A DNA stretch of 8,894 bases from JAJFTV01 sp964426355 (GTDB lineage: Bacteria; Chloroflexota; Anaerolineae; Anaerolineales; Anaerolineaceae): contig CAYRRA010000178.1 of the NCBI GenBank assembly GCA_964426355.1, positions 1 to 8,894 of the forward strand, in the 5' to 3' direction. This document shows positions 1 through 7,487 of this stretch, piece by piece. Within the stretch, counting starts at the first letter, position 1, and each line of letters opens with the position of its first letter. The notes below the pieces were generated by a model. The model searched no databases, had not been told where the DNA came from, and saw only the letters and a program-made list of their open reading frames with translations. Made by a program: the position numbers and the translations under genes.

Positions 1-348
1 GGCGAAGAAAGCAGTGCGCTGGTTCCAGGGCATGGTCATGGGTGCTTGAACAGGGGTTGTGCCTTTGGCAACCAGGTCGGCATAGACCTGATCCACATCG
101 TCTGCCGTACCAGCATCAAAAGCAAGCTCAAACGGTTGTCCGCTGCGCGCTTCCTTGAAACTCGGATGCGCCACTGTTTGTATCATCGTATCTATCCCGC
201 AGATGGAAAAACGCACCCCCTCATGTTTAAACTCCACGTAATCGCCCATCTGAAAGGCAATCTCGAAGCCCAGAACATCCCGGTAAAACGTCACCATCTT
301 TTCCAGTTGACCTGTAAAAATGGAGACCAATGCAATTTTTGCTTTCAT
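1..348 (-). CDS. VOC (glyoxalase-like) family protein, C-terminus beyond window
   Basis: The 116 visible residues begin MKAKIALVSIFTGQLEKMVT and run off the left edge without a stop. The pattern fits one VOC (vicinal oxygen chelate) module: a first beta strand, a helix ending in FYRDVLGF (about residues 21-28), a strand pair YVEFKHEGVRFSI (about 37-49), then FELAFDA and a helix DVDQVYADLVAKG, the usual betaalphabetabetabeta order. The last visible residues, PWNQRTAFFA, match the segment that normally precedes a DPDGN turn in glyoxalase/bleomycin-resistance proteins. VOC proteins act as metal-dependent lyases, dioxygenases or antibiotic-binding proteins; substrate and metal use cannot be told from this fragment. 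The ATG at 348-346 is preceded by a good ribosome site. It lies 46 bp after the M20 gene on the same strand with no hairpin between, so it may be the last gene of the operon seen here. Confidence 0.85.
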   Translation of the reverse strand, partial: MKAKIALVSIFTGQLEKMVTFYRDVLGFEIAFQMGDYVEFKHEGVRFSICGIDTMIQTVAHPSFKEARSGQPFELAFDAGTADDVDQVYADLVAKGTTPVQAPMTMPWNQRTAFFA

Positions 349-353
349 TCAAA

Positions 354-361
354 CCTCACCT
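354..361 (-). promoter_or_regulatory. Ribosome binding site of the VOC gene
   Basis: Read on the minus strand this is AGGTGAGG, followed by 5 nt and then ATG at 348-346. It fixes the start of the VOC gene and indicates independent translation initiation after the 46-bp gap from the M20 gene. Confidence 0.6.
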
Positions 362-394
362 AATAACTCAATTTGTCCCTTCATTTTACCCGTT

Positions 395-1657
395 CTATGA
401 CACCCCGCAGAAACGCAATGCAGTTAATGCCAGGGTTCTTGTCACATTTAACATGTCGTCTACCGGAACAAATTCATCCGGCTGGTGTGCGTTGCGGATA
501 TCCCCAGGACCGAAGAGCAGCGTGGGAATATGCCCCTGGTTTACCAGTAAGCGCATATCAGCGCCGTAAGGCATGCCCTTGATTGCCGCTTTCCCTGCGC
601 CGCTATCTTCAAAGGCATTCTGCACTGTGGTAACAATGGGGTCGTCCAATGGGGTGCGCGCCGGCATGAACTGAGCGCCCCACCATTCCAACCGCGGCGG
701 GTGATCGACCAACCAGGGGTCACGTTGAGCAGCCCTTTGTAACACGTCCGCAAAAGCCTGGCGCGCTGCTGGTATATCCTCACCGGGTGCGACACCAAAA
801 CGCCCCTCGAATACCAGGCTTTCCGGTACATTGGATGCCCATACGCCAGAGCGGACGTTGCCGATGTTCAAGGCAAAAGGCAGCGCTTCGCCCTGGAAAA
901 GCGGGTCTGCACAGGAGCGGTTGCGCTCGGCTTCAAAGCTCAGCAGCGCATTGTGCAGAGGGATAAATTTTTCGATTGCGCTGACGCCCTCACTGCGCAT
1001 GGCTCCGTGGGCAGTCTTACCTTGCACGGTCACGCGAAAGTTGAGCGCACCTGCCTGACCCGGTGCGATATAGAGCTGCGTGGGTTCCATAATCACAGCA
1101 CCATCGGCGCGGTAACCCCGCTCAACAGCAGCCAGCGTTCCCACACCCCCATCTTCCTCGCCGATCACGCTTTGGATCATCAGCCTGCCATTCAGGCAAG
1201 CCCCAGCATCACGGATGGCTTTTGCAGCAAACAAAGCACAGCACAACCCGCCTTTCATATCCAACGCACCGCGCCCGTACACGCGCCCATTGGAAACTGT
1301 ACCCTGCCAGGGCGGGTAATGCCAGAAGGACGGGTCGTCCACCGGCACCACGTCCACATGCCCGTTGAAAATCAGGCTGCGCCCTGTGCCACCCCCAATG
1401 CTGCCTACCAAACCCAAACCGGATGTTCGCTCACATTCTACGCTGTAAGCCGGATGACGGCGCAGCGCAGCAAAATCCAGCTCCCAGAGATCAACATCAA
1501 AGCCCCACGCTTGCATGCGCTCTGCCAACAGCCGTTGGGCAGTGTTCTCGTGTTCCGAGCCGTTCAGGCTGGGGATGGCAACCAGCTCGCATAGAAACGA
1601 AAGCATTTCCTCCACACAGATGGTGGAAAGTACTTTTTCTTCGATGGTGGAGATCAC
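395..1657 (-). CDS. M20 family metallo-hydrolase (ArgE/DapE/acetylornithine deacetylase-like)
   Basis: This 420-residue cytoplasmic enzyme has the full M20 di-zinc site. H100 and D102 lie in FNGHVDVVP, the bridging D133 in GRGALDMKGG, the catalytic base and ligand E167-E168 in IGEEDGG, E191 in IMEPT, and the last ligand H391 in RNAHQPDE. The lid/dimerisation domain (about 205-320) begins FRVTVQGKTAHGA; H217 corresponds to the histidine supplied across the dimer. The family hydrolyses N-acyl or peptide bonds (N-acetylornithine, succinyl-diaminopimelate, dipeptides, N-formyl groups). Length and motifs fit ArgE/DapE deacylases, but no arginine or lysine biosynthesis gene is nearby, so the substrate is open and a peptidase or amino-acid deacylase role is equally possible. 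The start is GTG at 1657-1655, inside the stop of the preceding lipoprotein gene (GTGA), with AGGA 6 nt upstream. An inner ATG (codon 18) has GGAGG only 2 nt away, too close to be preferred. Confidence 0.93.
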   Translation of the reverse strand: MISTIEEKVLSTICVEEMLSFLCELVAIPSLNGSEHENTAQRLLAERMQAWGFDVDLWELDFAALRRHPAYSVECERTSGLGLVGSIGGGTGRSLIFNGHVDVVPVDDPSFWHYPPWQGTVSNGRVYGRGALDMKGGLCCALFAAKAIRDAGACLNGRLMIQSVIGEEDGGVGTLAAVERGYRADGAVIMEPTQLYIAPGQAGALNFRVTVQGKTAHGAMRSEGVSAIEKFIPLHNALLSFEAERNRSCADPLFQGEALPFALNIGNVRSGVWASNVPESLVFEGRFGVAPGEDIPAARQAFADVLQRAAQRDPWLVDHPPRLEWWGAQFMPARTPLDDPIVTTVQNAFEDSGAGKAAIKGMPYGADMRLLVNQGHIPTLLFGPGDIRNAHQPDEFVPVDDMLNVTRTLALTALRFCGVS

Positions 1658-2619
1658 AGGTTATCCTGTATGAATTGAATAAAACTTTCAAGCACATCCG
1701 GCTCCAAACCGGGTTGGATTAACATCATGCCGTGCAGAGCCCCTTCCCATTCCTGTGTTTCATACAGAGCTCCACTGGCAGCGGCGCAGGTTTGTGCCGA
1801 TTCCCGGTCTCCTGTGCTGAAAAGACAGCTTGCTGGAACAGGCAATTCGAGTGTTTCCAACCCGGCAACCACATCCGGGTAAGCCTGGGTCAGGTAATTT
1901 CCAGGTGAGAACGAGAAAGCACCGCGGCAATGTGCACCATAGGTCTGGTTGAGCCACAGGCAGCCATCCGCTGCGCCATCCGCACCAATGCTGGCGCCGG
2001 CGGAAAGTATACGTTCTGCATCGATACCATCCAGGTTCATGGCGGTTTCCATGGCTGCCTGTGCGTCCAGCAGCCAGAGATCGGGGGTAAAAGACATGCA
2101 ACTGCTCTCGCAATTCCGAAACGAAAAGGTGAACACAGCGTAACTGGTTGCTTCCGGTAGGACGGGGAACCAGGATGGATCCAGCCAGGGGGAAGTGGCT
2201 CCGGTGGAACCGCCCAATCCGCGGTTCTGCAGCCAATATGCAATTTCCACCCAATCCTTCTGGTTGCCGCGCACCCAATGCATCAGTACGATGACTGGCG
2301 CCGGGTTGACCGCAGCCGGGTAGTATATCCCGGTCAGTTCCTGACCATCGGATGCGTAGAACGTAATCTCTTGCTCTTCGGCAGGCAGTGCTTCAAAACC
2401 CACCTCGGCTGTTGGCTGAGGAATCTCGGTGGGTGGGGCGGCGGTGGGCTCTTCCGTTGGCGGGATTTCAGTCGGTTCAGCGAGCGTAGGCTCTTCTTGC
2501 GCAGGCAGTTCCGATTTTGTTGGGGACGATTCTTCCATAGCTGGCTGATCGCTTGTGCAGCCGCCTGCCAGCAATAGTAGCATTATCCAGACAAAGGTAA
2601 AAAATCCCTTCTTGTTCAT
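1654..2619 (-). CDS. Secreted lipoprotein with alpha/beta-hydrolase (dienelactone hydrolase-like) domain
   Basis: This 321-residue protein starts with a lipoprotein signal peptide: MNKKGFF, a hydrophobic core (about residues 6-18), and the lipobox-like AGGC with C21 as the lipid-anchor cysteine. Residues 22-75 form a flexible linker rich in Pro, Thr and Glu. The hydrolase domain (about 85-321) has a first core strand VIVLMHW near 109-115, in the place of the usual HG oxyanion-hole motif, a nucleophile elbow GASIG with S210, a likely acid D271 in FSTGDRES, and a C-terminal H296 in GALHGMM. The expected triad is therefore S210-D271-H296. Besides C21 there are six cysteines (170, 174, 220, 231, 265, 278), which fits disulfides in an extracytoplasmic domain. 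The probable role is a surface-anchored esterase or other serine hydrolase; the substrate is unknown. A strong ribosome site precedes the ATG. The stop overlaps the GTG of the M20 gene. Confidence 0.85.
   Translation of the reverse strand: MNKKGFFTFVWIMLLLLAGGCTSDQPAMEESSPTKSELPAQEEPTLAEPTEIPPTEEPTAAPPTEIPQPTAEVGFEALPAEEQEITFYASDGQELTGIYYPAAVNPAPVIVLMHWVRGNQKDWVEIAYWLQNRGLGGSTGATSPWLDPSWFPVLPEATSYAVFTFSFRNCESSCMSFTPDLWLLDAQAAMETAMNLDGIDAERILSAGASIGADGAADGCLWLNQTYGAHCRGAFSFSPGNYLTQAYPDVVAGLETLELPVPASCLFSTGDRESAQTCAAASGALYETQEWEGALHGMMLIQPGLEPDVLESFIQFIQDNL
1664..1667 (-). promoter_or_regulatory. Ribosome binding site supporting the GTG start of the M20 gene
   Basis: Minus-strand AGGA lies 6 nt before the GTG at 1657-1655, inside the last codons of the upstream lipoprotein gene. 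With the GTGA stop/start overlap it points to translational coupling of the two genes. Confidence 0.45.
2407..2505 (-). repeat. Low-complexity Pro/Thr/Glu linker coding segment
   Basis: This stretch encodes residues 39-71 of the lipoprotein, with recurring units such as EEPT, AEPTEIPPT, EEPTAAPPT and EIPQPT. It is an imperfect short tandem pattern rather than an exact repeat. It joins the lipid anchor to the hydrolase domain and probably acts as a spacer across the cell wall. Confidence 0.7.
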
Positions 2620-2626
2620 GTATTTT

Positions 2627-2633
2627 TCCTCCT
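2627..2633 (-). promoter_or_regulatory. Strong ribosome binding site of the lipoprotein gene
   Basis: Minus-strand AGGAGGA stands 7 nt before the ATG at 2619-2617. It is the strongest Shine-Dalgarno sequence in the window. It follows the only gap larger than a few bases (54 bp, 2620-2673) within the first five genes of the operon, so this gene is probably translated independently of priA. Confidence 0.8.
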
Positions 2634-2673
2634 GTGGAATTTTCTTTTGAAGATTGTAACATGAAGAAGAAAA

Positions 2674-5208
2674 CTACAGCAGATTTTGCGGATCGACCTG
2701 GATGCGCCAATCCCCCAGTGGGTGGTCTTTGATGATCTGCACCGGGCTGGGACCGCGCAAAATGATTTGCCAGCGGTAATACCCTTTGATTTTGCCAAAG
2801 AAACAAGGCACAGGTCCGATCATCTCGGTGCTGCGAAAATCTCCGGCTTGCAGCCACTGGCGGATTTCCGCGGCAAGTTTCCTGGCGGTGGTTTCAGCAA
2901 ACTCACTATTTAAGTGTCGAAACTCCAACCGCAGCAGGCGAGAAAACGGTGGGTAGCCGATGCGCTTGCGGCGGGCAAGTTCATCTTTGAAAAAGCCGTC
3001 AAAATCGTGACGGGCAGCCGCCTGGATCACGTAATGATCCGGTTGGAAGGTCTGAAGGAGCACCTTTCCACCCAGCGGGCTTCTGCCGGCACGCCCAGCC
3101 ACCTGCGTCAGCAGTTGAAACGTGCGCTCACCGGCGCGGTAATCCGGGAAGTTAAGCCCCACTTCCGCCAGGATGACTCCCACCAATGTGACCAACGGCA
3201 GGTCAAACCCCTTTGTGAGCATTTGTGTCCCCACCAGGATATCTGCGCGGTGGTTGATGAAATGGGAAAGCATGATTTCATGGGCGTTTTTGCCGCGCGT
3301 CGTGTTGGCATCCCATCGCAAAATGCGCGCATCCGGGAACATTGCCTGCAATTCACTTTCCACCCGCTCAGTGCCAGTACCAAATTGGCGGATGCGGTTG
3401 CTGCCACATTGCGGGCATTTTTTCGGCATGGCACGCCGGTAATTGCAGGTATGACAGGATAATTCTCCTTTTTCGCCCTGTGTAATGTGATACGTCAATG
3501 GCAAATCGCAACGCGGGCATCTCAGGCTATAACCGCAATCACGGCAAAAAACATAGGTTGCTGTGCCGCGGCGGTTCAAATACAGGATGGCTTGCTGTCG
3601 ATTTTCCAATATCTCACCGACAGCCTGTTGCAACGCCCTGCTGAAAATTGACCGGTTTCCCTCTTTTAACTCATCGCGCATATCAATGATATCCACAGGG
3701 GGCAGCGGCAGCACTGCGCTTTCACCTTCTTTTTCAAACTCGTTTTTGTGGATGCCCAACTGCTCCATTTGCATTTGGACGCTTTTCCGGTGCGCCAGAA
3801 TGCGCTGCGGCAGGCGCAAGATGTGCCAATGGTTGCGTTGGGCGCGATGGAGCAACTCGATAGAGGGTGTAGCAGAACCTAACAACACAACCCCGCGGTT
3901 TATTTTGCCGTAATGGATTGCTGTCGTTACAGCATGGTAGTATGGTTGCGGGTCATTCTGATAATACGAATCGTCATGAAATTCATCCACGATGATTAAC
4001 CCCGGATCCGGCAGCGGCGCAAACAAGGCACTGCGCGCGCCGATGACCACCTTAAGCATGCCTGCGCGCAAACGCCGCCAGGTATCGTAACGCTCACCAT
4101 CCGAGAGGTTAGAATGCAGCAACCCTACCTTGCCGGGAAAACGAGAAAGGAAGCGTCGGATGGTTTGCGGTGTAAGGGCAATTTCTGGAACCAGAACAAC
4201 TGCCTGGCGTCCCTGCCGGAGGGTTTCTTCCACGGCGCGCAGGTAAATCTCGGTTTTTCCTGACCCGGTAACACCATGCAGTAAGAACGGAGGATGATCG
4301 GTACCGGCGCTGAGGATGGCGTTTTGCACCTCGTTCCAGACCTGTTGTTGTGAGCTCGTCAGCTCGGGTTTTTCAGGCGGCAGCCACGGTACGCTGTCCA
4401 ATGGGTCACGCCAGACCTCTTTATCGCTCAATATAACCAGACCCAGGTCGGCAAGCTTGCGCAGGTCGCTCAGGTTGCCACCGCTGGCAGCATACACCCA
4501 GGAAGCTTCAACTGACCAGGGTTCTTTGAGCAGAAATTGAAGGATCGCACGTCGGCGTTCACCGGCATCCCCTCGCCCCAGGTCATCGCGCCTCTCGATT
4601 TCTTCGGCTGAGCAGGCAAGCTGTACCGTTCGCGCGGTTTTGGGGCGTGCACTGGGCGGCGGCAGCACAGCAAAAGAAGTTACCCAACCGCGCCGCTCTA
4701 ATCCGCGCATCGATTGCCGCCAGTCTTCATGACGGAATGCTGCATCCAACTGGCGACCACGCAACCCCTGCTGAAGGTGTTGGAGTTTGCGCAAATGCTG
4801 GATCAGCTTGCGTTGACCAGGCTTGAGCTGCTCAATTTCTTGCGGCAGGACTTCTTCACCCTGGCGGCTCAAACGATATTGTGTATCCGCTTGCTGGCGC
4901 AACCCAGGCGGGATCATCATCCCCAGGCAGACCGCCAGGGGAGAAAGTGTCTGGTCTGCCAGGACTTGTGCAAGTTCAATCTGCTGCGGAGTTACCACTG
5001 GTTCGGGGTCCAGCAAGGCTAGAACCTCCCTGGTTTCGGGAACTTGTGGGATGGATACCTCGCGCAGTACAATGCCCTGAACAGTCTGCCTTCCAAAAGG
5101 GATTTCAACAAGGCAGCCGGGCTTAACGGTAGCTGCCAATGCTTCGGGGACATGGTAATCGAAGACCCCGCTGATACGAGGGATATTGACGACAATTTGC
5201 AGGTACAT
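2674..5208 (-). CDS. priA: Primosomal protein N' (replication restart helicase PriA)
   Basis: PriA is a 3'-to-5' superfamily-2 DNA helicase that recognises stalled forks and reloads the replicative helicase. At 844 residues it is longer than the about 730 of E. coli PriA. Order of parts: N-terminal 3'-DNA-binding domain (1 to about 105, starting MYLQIVVNIPRISGVFDYHV), a winged-helix region (about 210-275), helicase lobe 1 with Walker A GVTGSGKT (312-319, K318), motif II DEFH (408-411) and GSAT (444-447). The zinc-binding insert has eight cysteines, all present (555, 558, 564, 567, 585, 588, 598, 601). Lobe 2 carries GTQMLTKGFD (660-669) and TQVAGRAGR (701-709), followed by the C-terminal domain. 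Motif II normally reads DEEH or DEAH, so Phe at 410 is unusual. The ATG at 5208-5206 lies 3 bp after the upstream stop and has no Shine-Dalgarno sequence, so translation probably depends on coupling. The stop is TAG at 2676-2674. Confidence 0.97.
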   Translation of the reverse strand: MYLQIVVNIPRISGVFDYHVPEALAATVKPGCLVEIPFGRQTVQGIVLREVSIPQVPETREVLALLDPEPVVTPQQIELAQVLADQTLSPLAVCLGMMIPPGLRQQADTQYRLSRQGEEVLPQEIEQLKPGQRKLIQHLRKLQHLQQGLRGRQLDAAFRHEDWRQSMRGLERRGWVTSFAVLPPPSARPKTARTVQLACSAEEIERRDDLGRGDAGERRRAILQFLLKEPWSVEASWVYAASGGNLSDLRKLADLGLVILSDKEVWRDPLDSVPWLPPEKPELTSSQQQVWNEVQNAILSAGTDHPPFLLHGVTGSGKTEIYLRAVEETLRQGRQAVVLVPEIALTPQTIRRFLSRFPGKVGLLHSNLSDGERYDTWRRLRAGMLKVVIGARSALFAPLPDPGLIIVDEFHDDSYYQNDPQPYYHAVTTAIHYGKINRGVVLLGSATPSIELLHRAQRNHWHILRLPQRILAHRKSVQMQMEQLGIHKNEFEKEGESAVLPLPPVDIIDMRDELKEGNRSIFSRALQQAVGEILENRQQAILYLNRRGTATYVFCRDCGYSLRCPRCDLPLTYHITQGEKGELSCHTCNYRRAMPKKCPQCGSNRIRQFGTGTERVESELQAMFPDARILRWDANTTRGKNAHEIMLSHFINHRADILVGTQMLTKGFDLPLVTLVGVILAEVGLNFPDYRAGERTFQLLTQVAGRAGRSPLGGKVLLQTFQPDHYVIQAAARHDFDGFFKDELARRKRIGYPPFSRLLRLEFRHLNSEFAETTARKLAAEIRQWLQAGDFRSTEMIGPVPCFFGKIKGYYRWQIILRGPSPVQIIKDHPLGDWRIQVDPQNLL

Positions 5209-5211
5209 GGT

Positions 5212-6600
5212 TTAGGAAGTTGATTGATAAAAGGTGCGTTTTACGGGTGGCTCTGCGGTGCTGGCTTGCGGTGGGGCGGTGAAAAAACACAGATTCAAGC
5301 GGGCAATACGCATCCCATCCATCTCCTCTACACGCAAACGTATGCCGTTTGCAGTATCATCAACAATGTCGCCTTTATGGGCAATATGCCGCAATTTTCC
5401 CAGCACAAATCCAGCGATGGTATCGTAATCTTCATCTTGTAATTGCAGTTGAAAATTCTGGTTAATATCTTCGATCAGCGTGAGACCATCAATCAAGAAG
5501 CTGCCATCTGGCAGATTTTGGATCGCCGGAGGCGCGGTTTCGAATGGGTCATCGATCACACCAACGATTTCTTCAATCAGGTCATCCAGGGTAACTACAC
5601 CACTGGTGCCGCCAAACTCATCCAGCACGATGGCAATGTGCTTTTTTCGCAAACGGAACTGATGCAGTAGTTTGTTGACCGAGATTGACTCGGGTACGAA
5701 CAATGCTTCCCGCATCAGATCGCGCACCACGCGCCCATCCGAATCACCTTCTTGCATGGCAAGCACCAGTTCGTGCAGATGGATAATCCCGATGATTTGG
5801 TCGAGGTTATTCTCGTAAACCGGTAACTTGGTGTGTGCATTTTGCACTGCGATTTTTACGGCTTCAATCACGGTGGTGTTGGCTTCAACTGCCACGATTT
5901 CTGTGCGGGGGATGAGCACCTGTCGAACCAGTAGTTCGCCAAAATCGATGACAGCTGAGATCATCTCGTGTTCTGGAAGCTCGTTAACGCTTTCTACCTC
6001 TGCACCCGAAACGATTTCTTTGATTTCTTCCAACGTGTTGATGGCGGTGTAACTGACATTTGGCGGCAGCCCAAGCAGTCCCAGTACCAGGCGCGTTGCC
6101 CAATCGAGCAGATTGGTGAAGCCTTTGAAGATTCGGCAATAAACGTCCATGATCGGTGCAGCGAATAACGTAAATTGCTCAGGTTTACGCAGGGCGGCTA
6201 CCCTGGGCACCTGCTCACCCGCGACCATGTGAATCGACCCAATCAAGATAAGGGAAAGCAATAATGGAATAAACGGAAGGAATAATTTCAGAAAATCTGC
6301 CCAGGCTGGCAAAAGCAGTCCGGATAAATGGGGTTCTAACCAGGCATCAAACGTGTTCTCGCCAACTGCACCAAGCGCCAGGCTTACCAGGATGATACCA
6401 AGCTGTGTTGCTGTGATAACCCGATCTCGCGAGGGGTTATTTTCAAGCCAGTTGCGCACAATTCCATAGGAGCGCCCCTGGTTCTCGGTTACCATATCTA
6501 ACCTGGAACGCCGTGAAGCGATTATGGCATATTCAAAGGCAACAAAAAAGCCGTTCAGCGCCACCAGAAGCAGGATCAGTAAAAATGCGGTGAGGGTCAT
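5212..6600 (-). CDS. Hemolysin C/CorC-type membrane protein (CNNM/DUF21, paired CBS, CorC_HlyC domain)
   Basis: This 462-residue membrane protein has the standard CNNM/CorC layout. The N-terminal DUF21 domain (1 to about 190) contains hydrophobic segments near 3-24, 63-83, 103-124 and 142-176. It shows the family signatures GFFVAFEYAIIASRRSRLD (17-35) and GEQVPRVAALRKPE (128-141). Two CBS domains follow: one from about 223 (RQVLIPRTEIVAVEA) to 282, one from about 290 to 350 containing LDEFGGTSGVVTLDDLIEEI. The C-terminal CorC_HlyC domain (about 360-440) contains GFVLGKLRHIAHKGD. Such proteins are linked to Mg2+/Co2+ export or tolerance, with CBS domains that bind nucleotides such as Mg-ATP; the name hemolysin is historical. 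The ATG at 6600-6598 overlaps the upstream stop as ATGA and has no Shine-Dalgarno sequence, so coupling is likely. The last about 25 residues are a poorly conserved, Pro/Thr/Ser-rich tail. Transport itself is inferred from the family. Confidence 0.94.
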   Translation of the reverse strand: MTLTAFLLILLLVALNGFFVAFEYAIIASRRSRLDMVTENQGRSYGIVRNWLENNPSRDRVITATQLGIILVSLALGAVGENTFDAWLEPHLSGLLLPAWADFLKLFLPFIPLLLSLILIGSIHMVAGEQVPRVAALRKPEQFTLFAAPIMDVYCRIFKGFTNLLDWATRLVLGLLGLPPNVSYTAINTLEEIKEIVSGAEVESVNELPEHEMISAVIDFGELLVRQVLIPRTEIVAVEANTTVIEAVKIAVQNAHTKLPVYENNLDQIIGIIHLHELVLAMQEGDSDGRVVRDLMREALFVPESISVNKLLHQFRLRKKHIAIVLDEFGGTSGVVTLDDLIEEIVGVIDDPFETAPPAIQNLPDGSFLIDGLTLIEDINQNFQLQLQDEDYDTIAGFVLGKLRHIAHKGDIVDDTANGIRLRVEEMDGMRIARLNLCFFTAPPQASTAEPPVKRTFYQSTS

Positions 6601-7487
6601 GTATGTTTATAGATAGCCGCAGCCCCGTACCCAACGACGGATGAGCGGTCACCGGTTTCATCGGCAGAAGTGCTGTGATGGAGCAATACAGCCGAATCAC
6701 CGCCCAATAATTTGGATGCCCAAAGTACCATTGCCACTGCCCCGGCACCGCAGGCAAAACCTGTGCCGCTGCGCTCGGCTTCCAGTACCCCCTCTGGCGA
6801 TAGTGAAACAATTTGATGCAGCATTTGTGTGTCCAGTTTCTCTGCGCTGGATAAAGGATAAAAATGTGAGAGGTCTGTGCTGGCAACCATCAGCACATTT
6901 CGGTCATGAATTACCTCAACCAGGATTTGCGCTGCCTGTTTCAGCAGCCCGTCATCCAGGCTGCGCACCATCAAGGGCAACAGGTGAAAACTACCGCTTA
7001 GTGCACGCTGTAAAAATGGCAGTTCAATCTCGAGCGAATGTTCACCGTCATGGGCGATGCGCGCGAGATGGATATGCCTTTCCTTCAACCCCTGCTCTAA
7101 CTTCAACAACGCAGCCTGGTCGATGGGAACTTCGCCAAAAGGCGTGGCATAAGCCGCGTGCGTGCTGGTCAGGATGGGCGCATGATGATATGCATGCAAA
7201 GGAGAAATCACAACCACCAGGTCAATGTTTGCGCCTTTGACCGTGCTAAACGCATAACCGGCTGTACGTCCAGAGTAGCGATACCCGGCATGGGGTGCAA
7301 CCAGCCCGATCATCTTGCTGCCAGATGCGGGCAGGTTCGCCTGTGATACCTCGACATTTAGATACGCGTCAATTTCTCGGCTGAGTTGTTTTGGAGAAGC
7401 GCTGTACCATAAACCGGCAATAGGTGAGGGGCGGGTATCTTTGCGTTGGTCTGAGGGGACCGTATCAGGGTCATTGTCGTTTGTCAT
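6597..7487 (-). CDS. amrB: MEMO-like protein, AmmeMemoRadiSam system protein B
   Basis: With the ATG at 7487-7485 the product has 296 residues, the usual MEMO size. The family resembles extradiol dioxygenases of the LigB type; human MEMO1 binds a metal through His and Cys, while the bacterial function is unknown. Signatures seen: RPSPIAGLWY (19-28), VAPHAGYRYSGRTAGYAF (63-80, H66), ISPLHAYHH (94-102, H98), GEHSLEIELPFLQ (148-160, H150), VASTDLSHFYP (201-211, H208) and TGFACGAGA (242-250, C246). H66, H98 and C246 correspond in position to the metal ligands of human MEMO1. The frame is open further upstream: in-frame ATGs at 7535 and 7550 and a TTG at 7625 would add 16, 21 or 46 residues with no family likeness, and none has a good ribosome site. 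This is the first gene of the minus-strand operon and overlaps the next gene by ATGA. Its usual partners, AMMECR1 and a radical SAM protein, are not in the window. Confidence 0.9.
   Translation of the reverse strand: MTNDNDPDTVPSDQRKDTRPSPIAGLWYSASPKQLSREIDAYLNVEVSQANLPASGSKMIGLVAPHAGYRYSGRTAGYAFSTVKGANIDLVVVISPLHAYHHAPILTSTHAAYATPFGEVPIDQAALLKLEQGLKERHIHLARIAHDGEHSLEIELPFLQRALSGSFHLLPLMVRSLDDGLLKQAAQILVEVIHDRNVLMVASTDLSHFYPLSSAEKLDTQMLHQIVSLSPEGVLEAERSGTGFACGAGAVAMVLWASKLLGGDSAVLLHHSTSADETGDRSSVVGYGAAAIYKHT

Noticed and set aside
349..394. Possible terminator between the M20 and VOC genes
   Set aside because: The 46 bases contain no inverted repeat followed by a T-run on the minus strand, so no terminator is called.
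953..1594. 213-codon plus-strand open frame
   Set aside because: It lies wholly opposite the M20 gene, whose catalytic motifs are complete. The translation is rich in His, Pro, Thr and Gln with no domain likeness, as expected of an antisense shadow.
1760..2278. 172-codon minus-strand open frame in another frame of the lipoprotein gene
   Set aside because: The overlapping lipoprotein frame has a signal peptide, nucleophile elbow and strong ribosome site; this one has none. A frameshifted hydrolase was considered, but the main frame is continuous from 2619 to 1654.
2407..2505. Tandem repeat as a mobile or CRISPR-like element
   Set aside because: The repetition is at the amino-acid level of a Pro/Thr/Glu linker within an open gene; units are imperfect and have no spacers.
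2914..3462. 182-codon plus-strand open frame
   Set aside because: It is antisense to the zinc-binding and C-terminal helicase parts of priA, which are intact. No recognisable domain or ribosome site.
6641..7240. 199-codon plus-strand open frame
   Set aside because: It is antisense to the MEMO gene and has low-complexity basic composition without family likeness.
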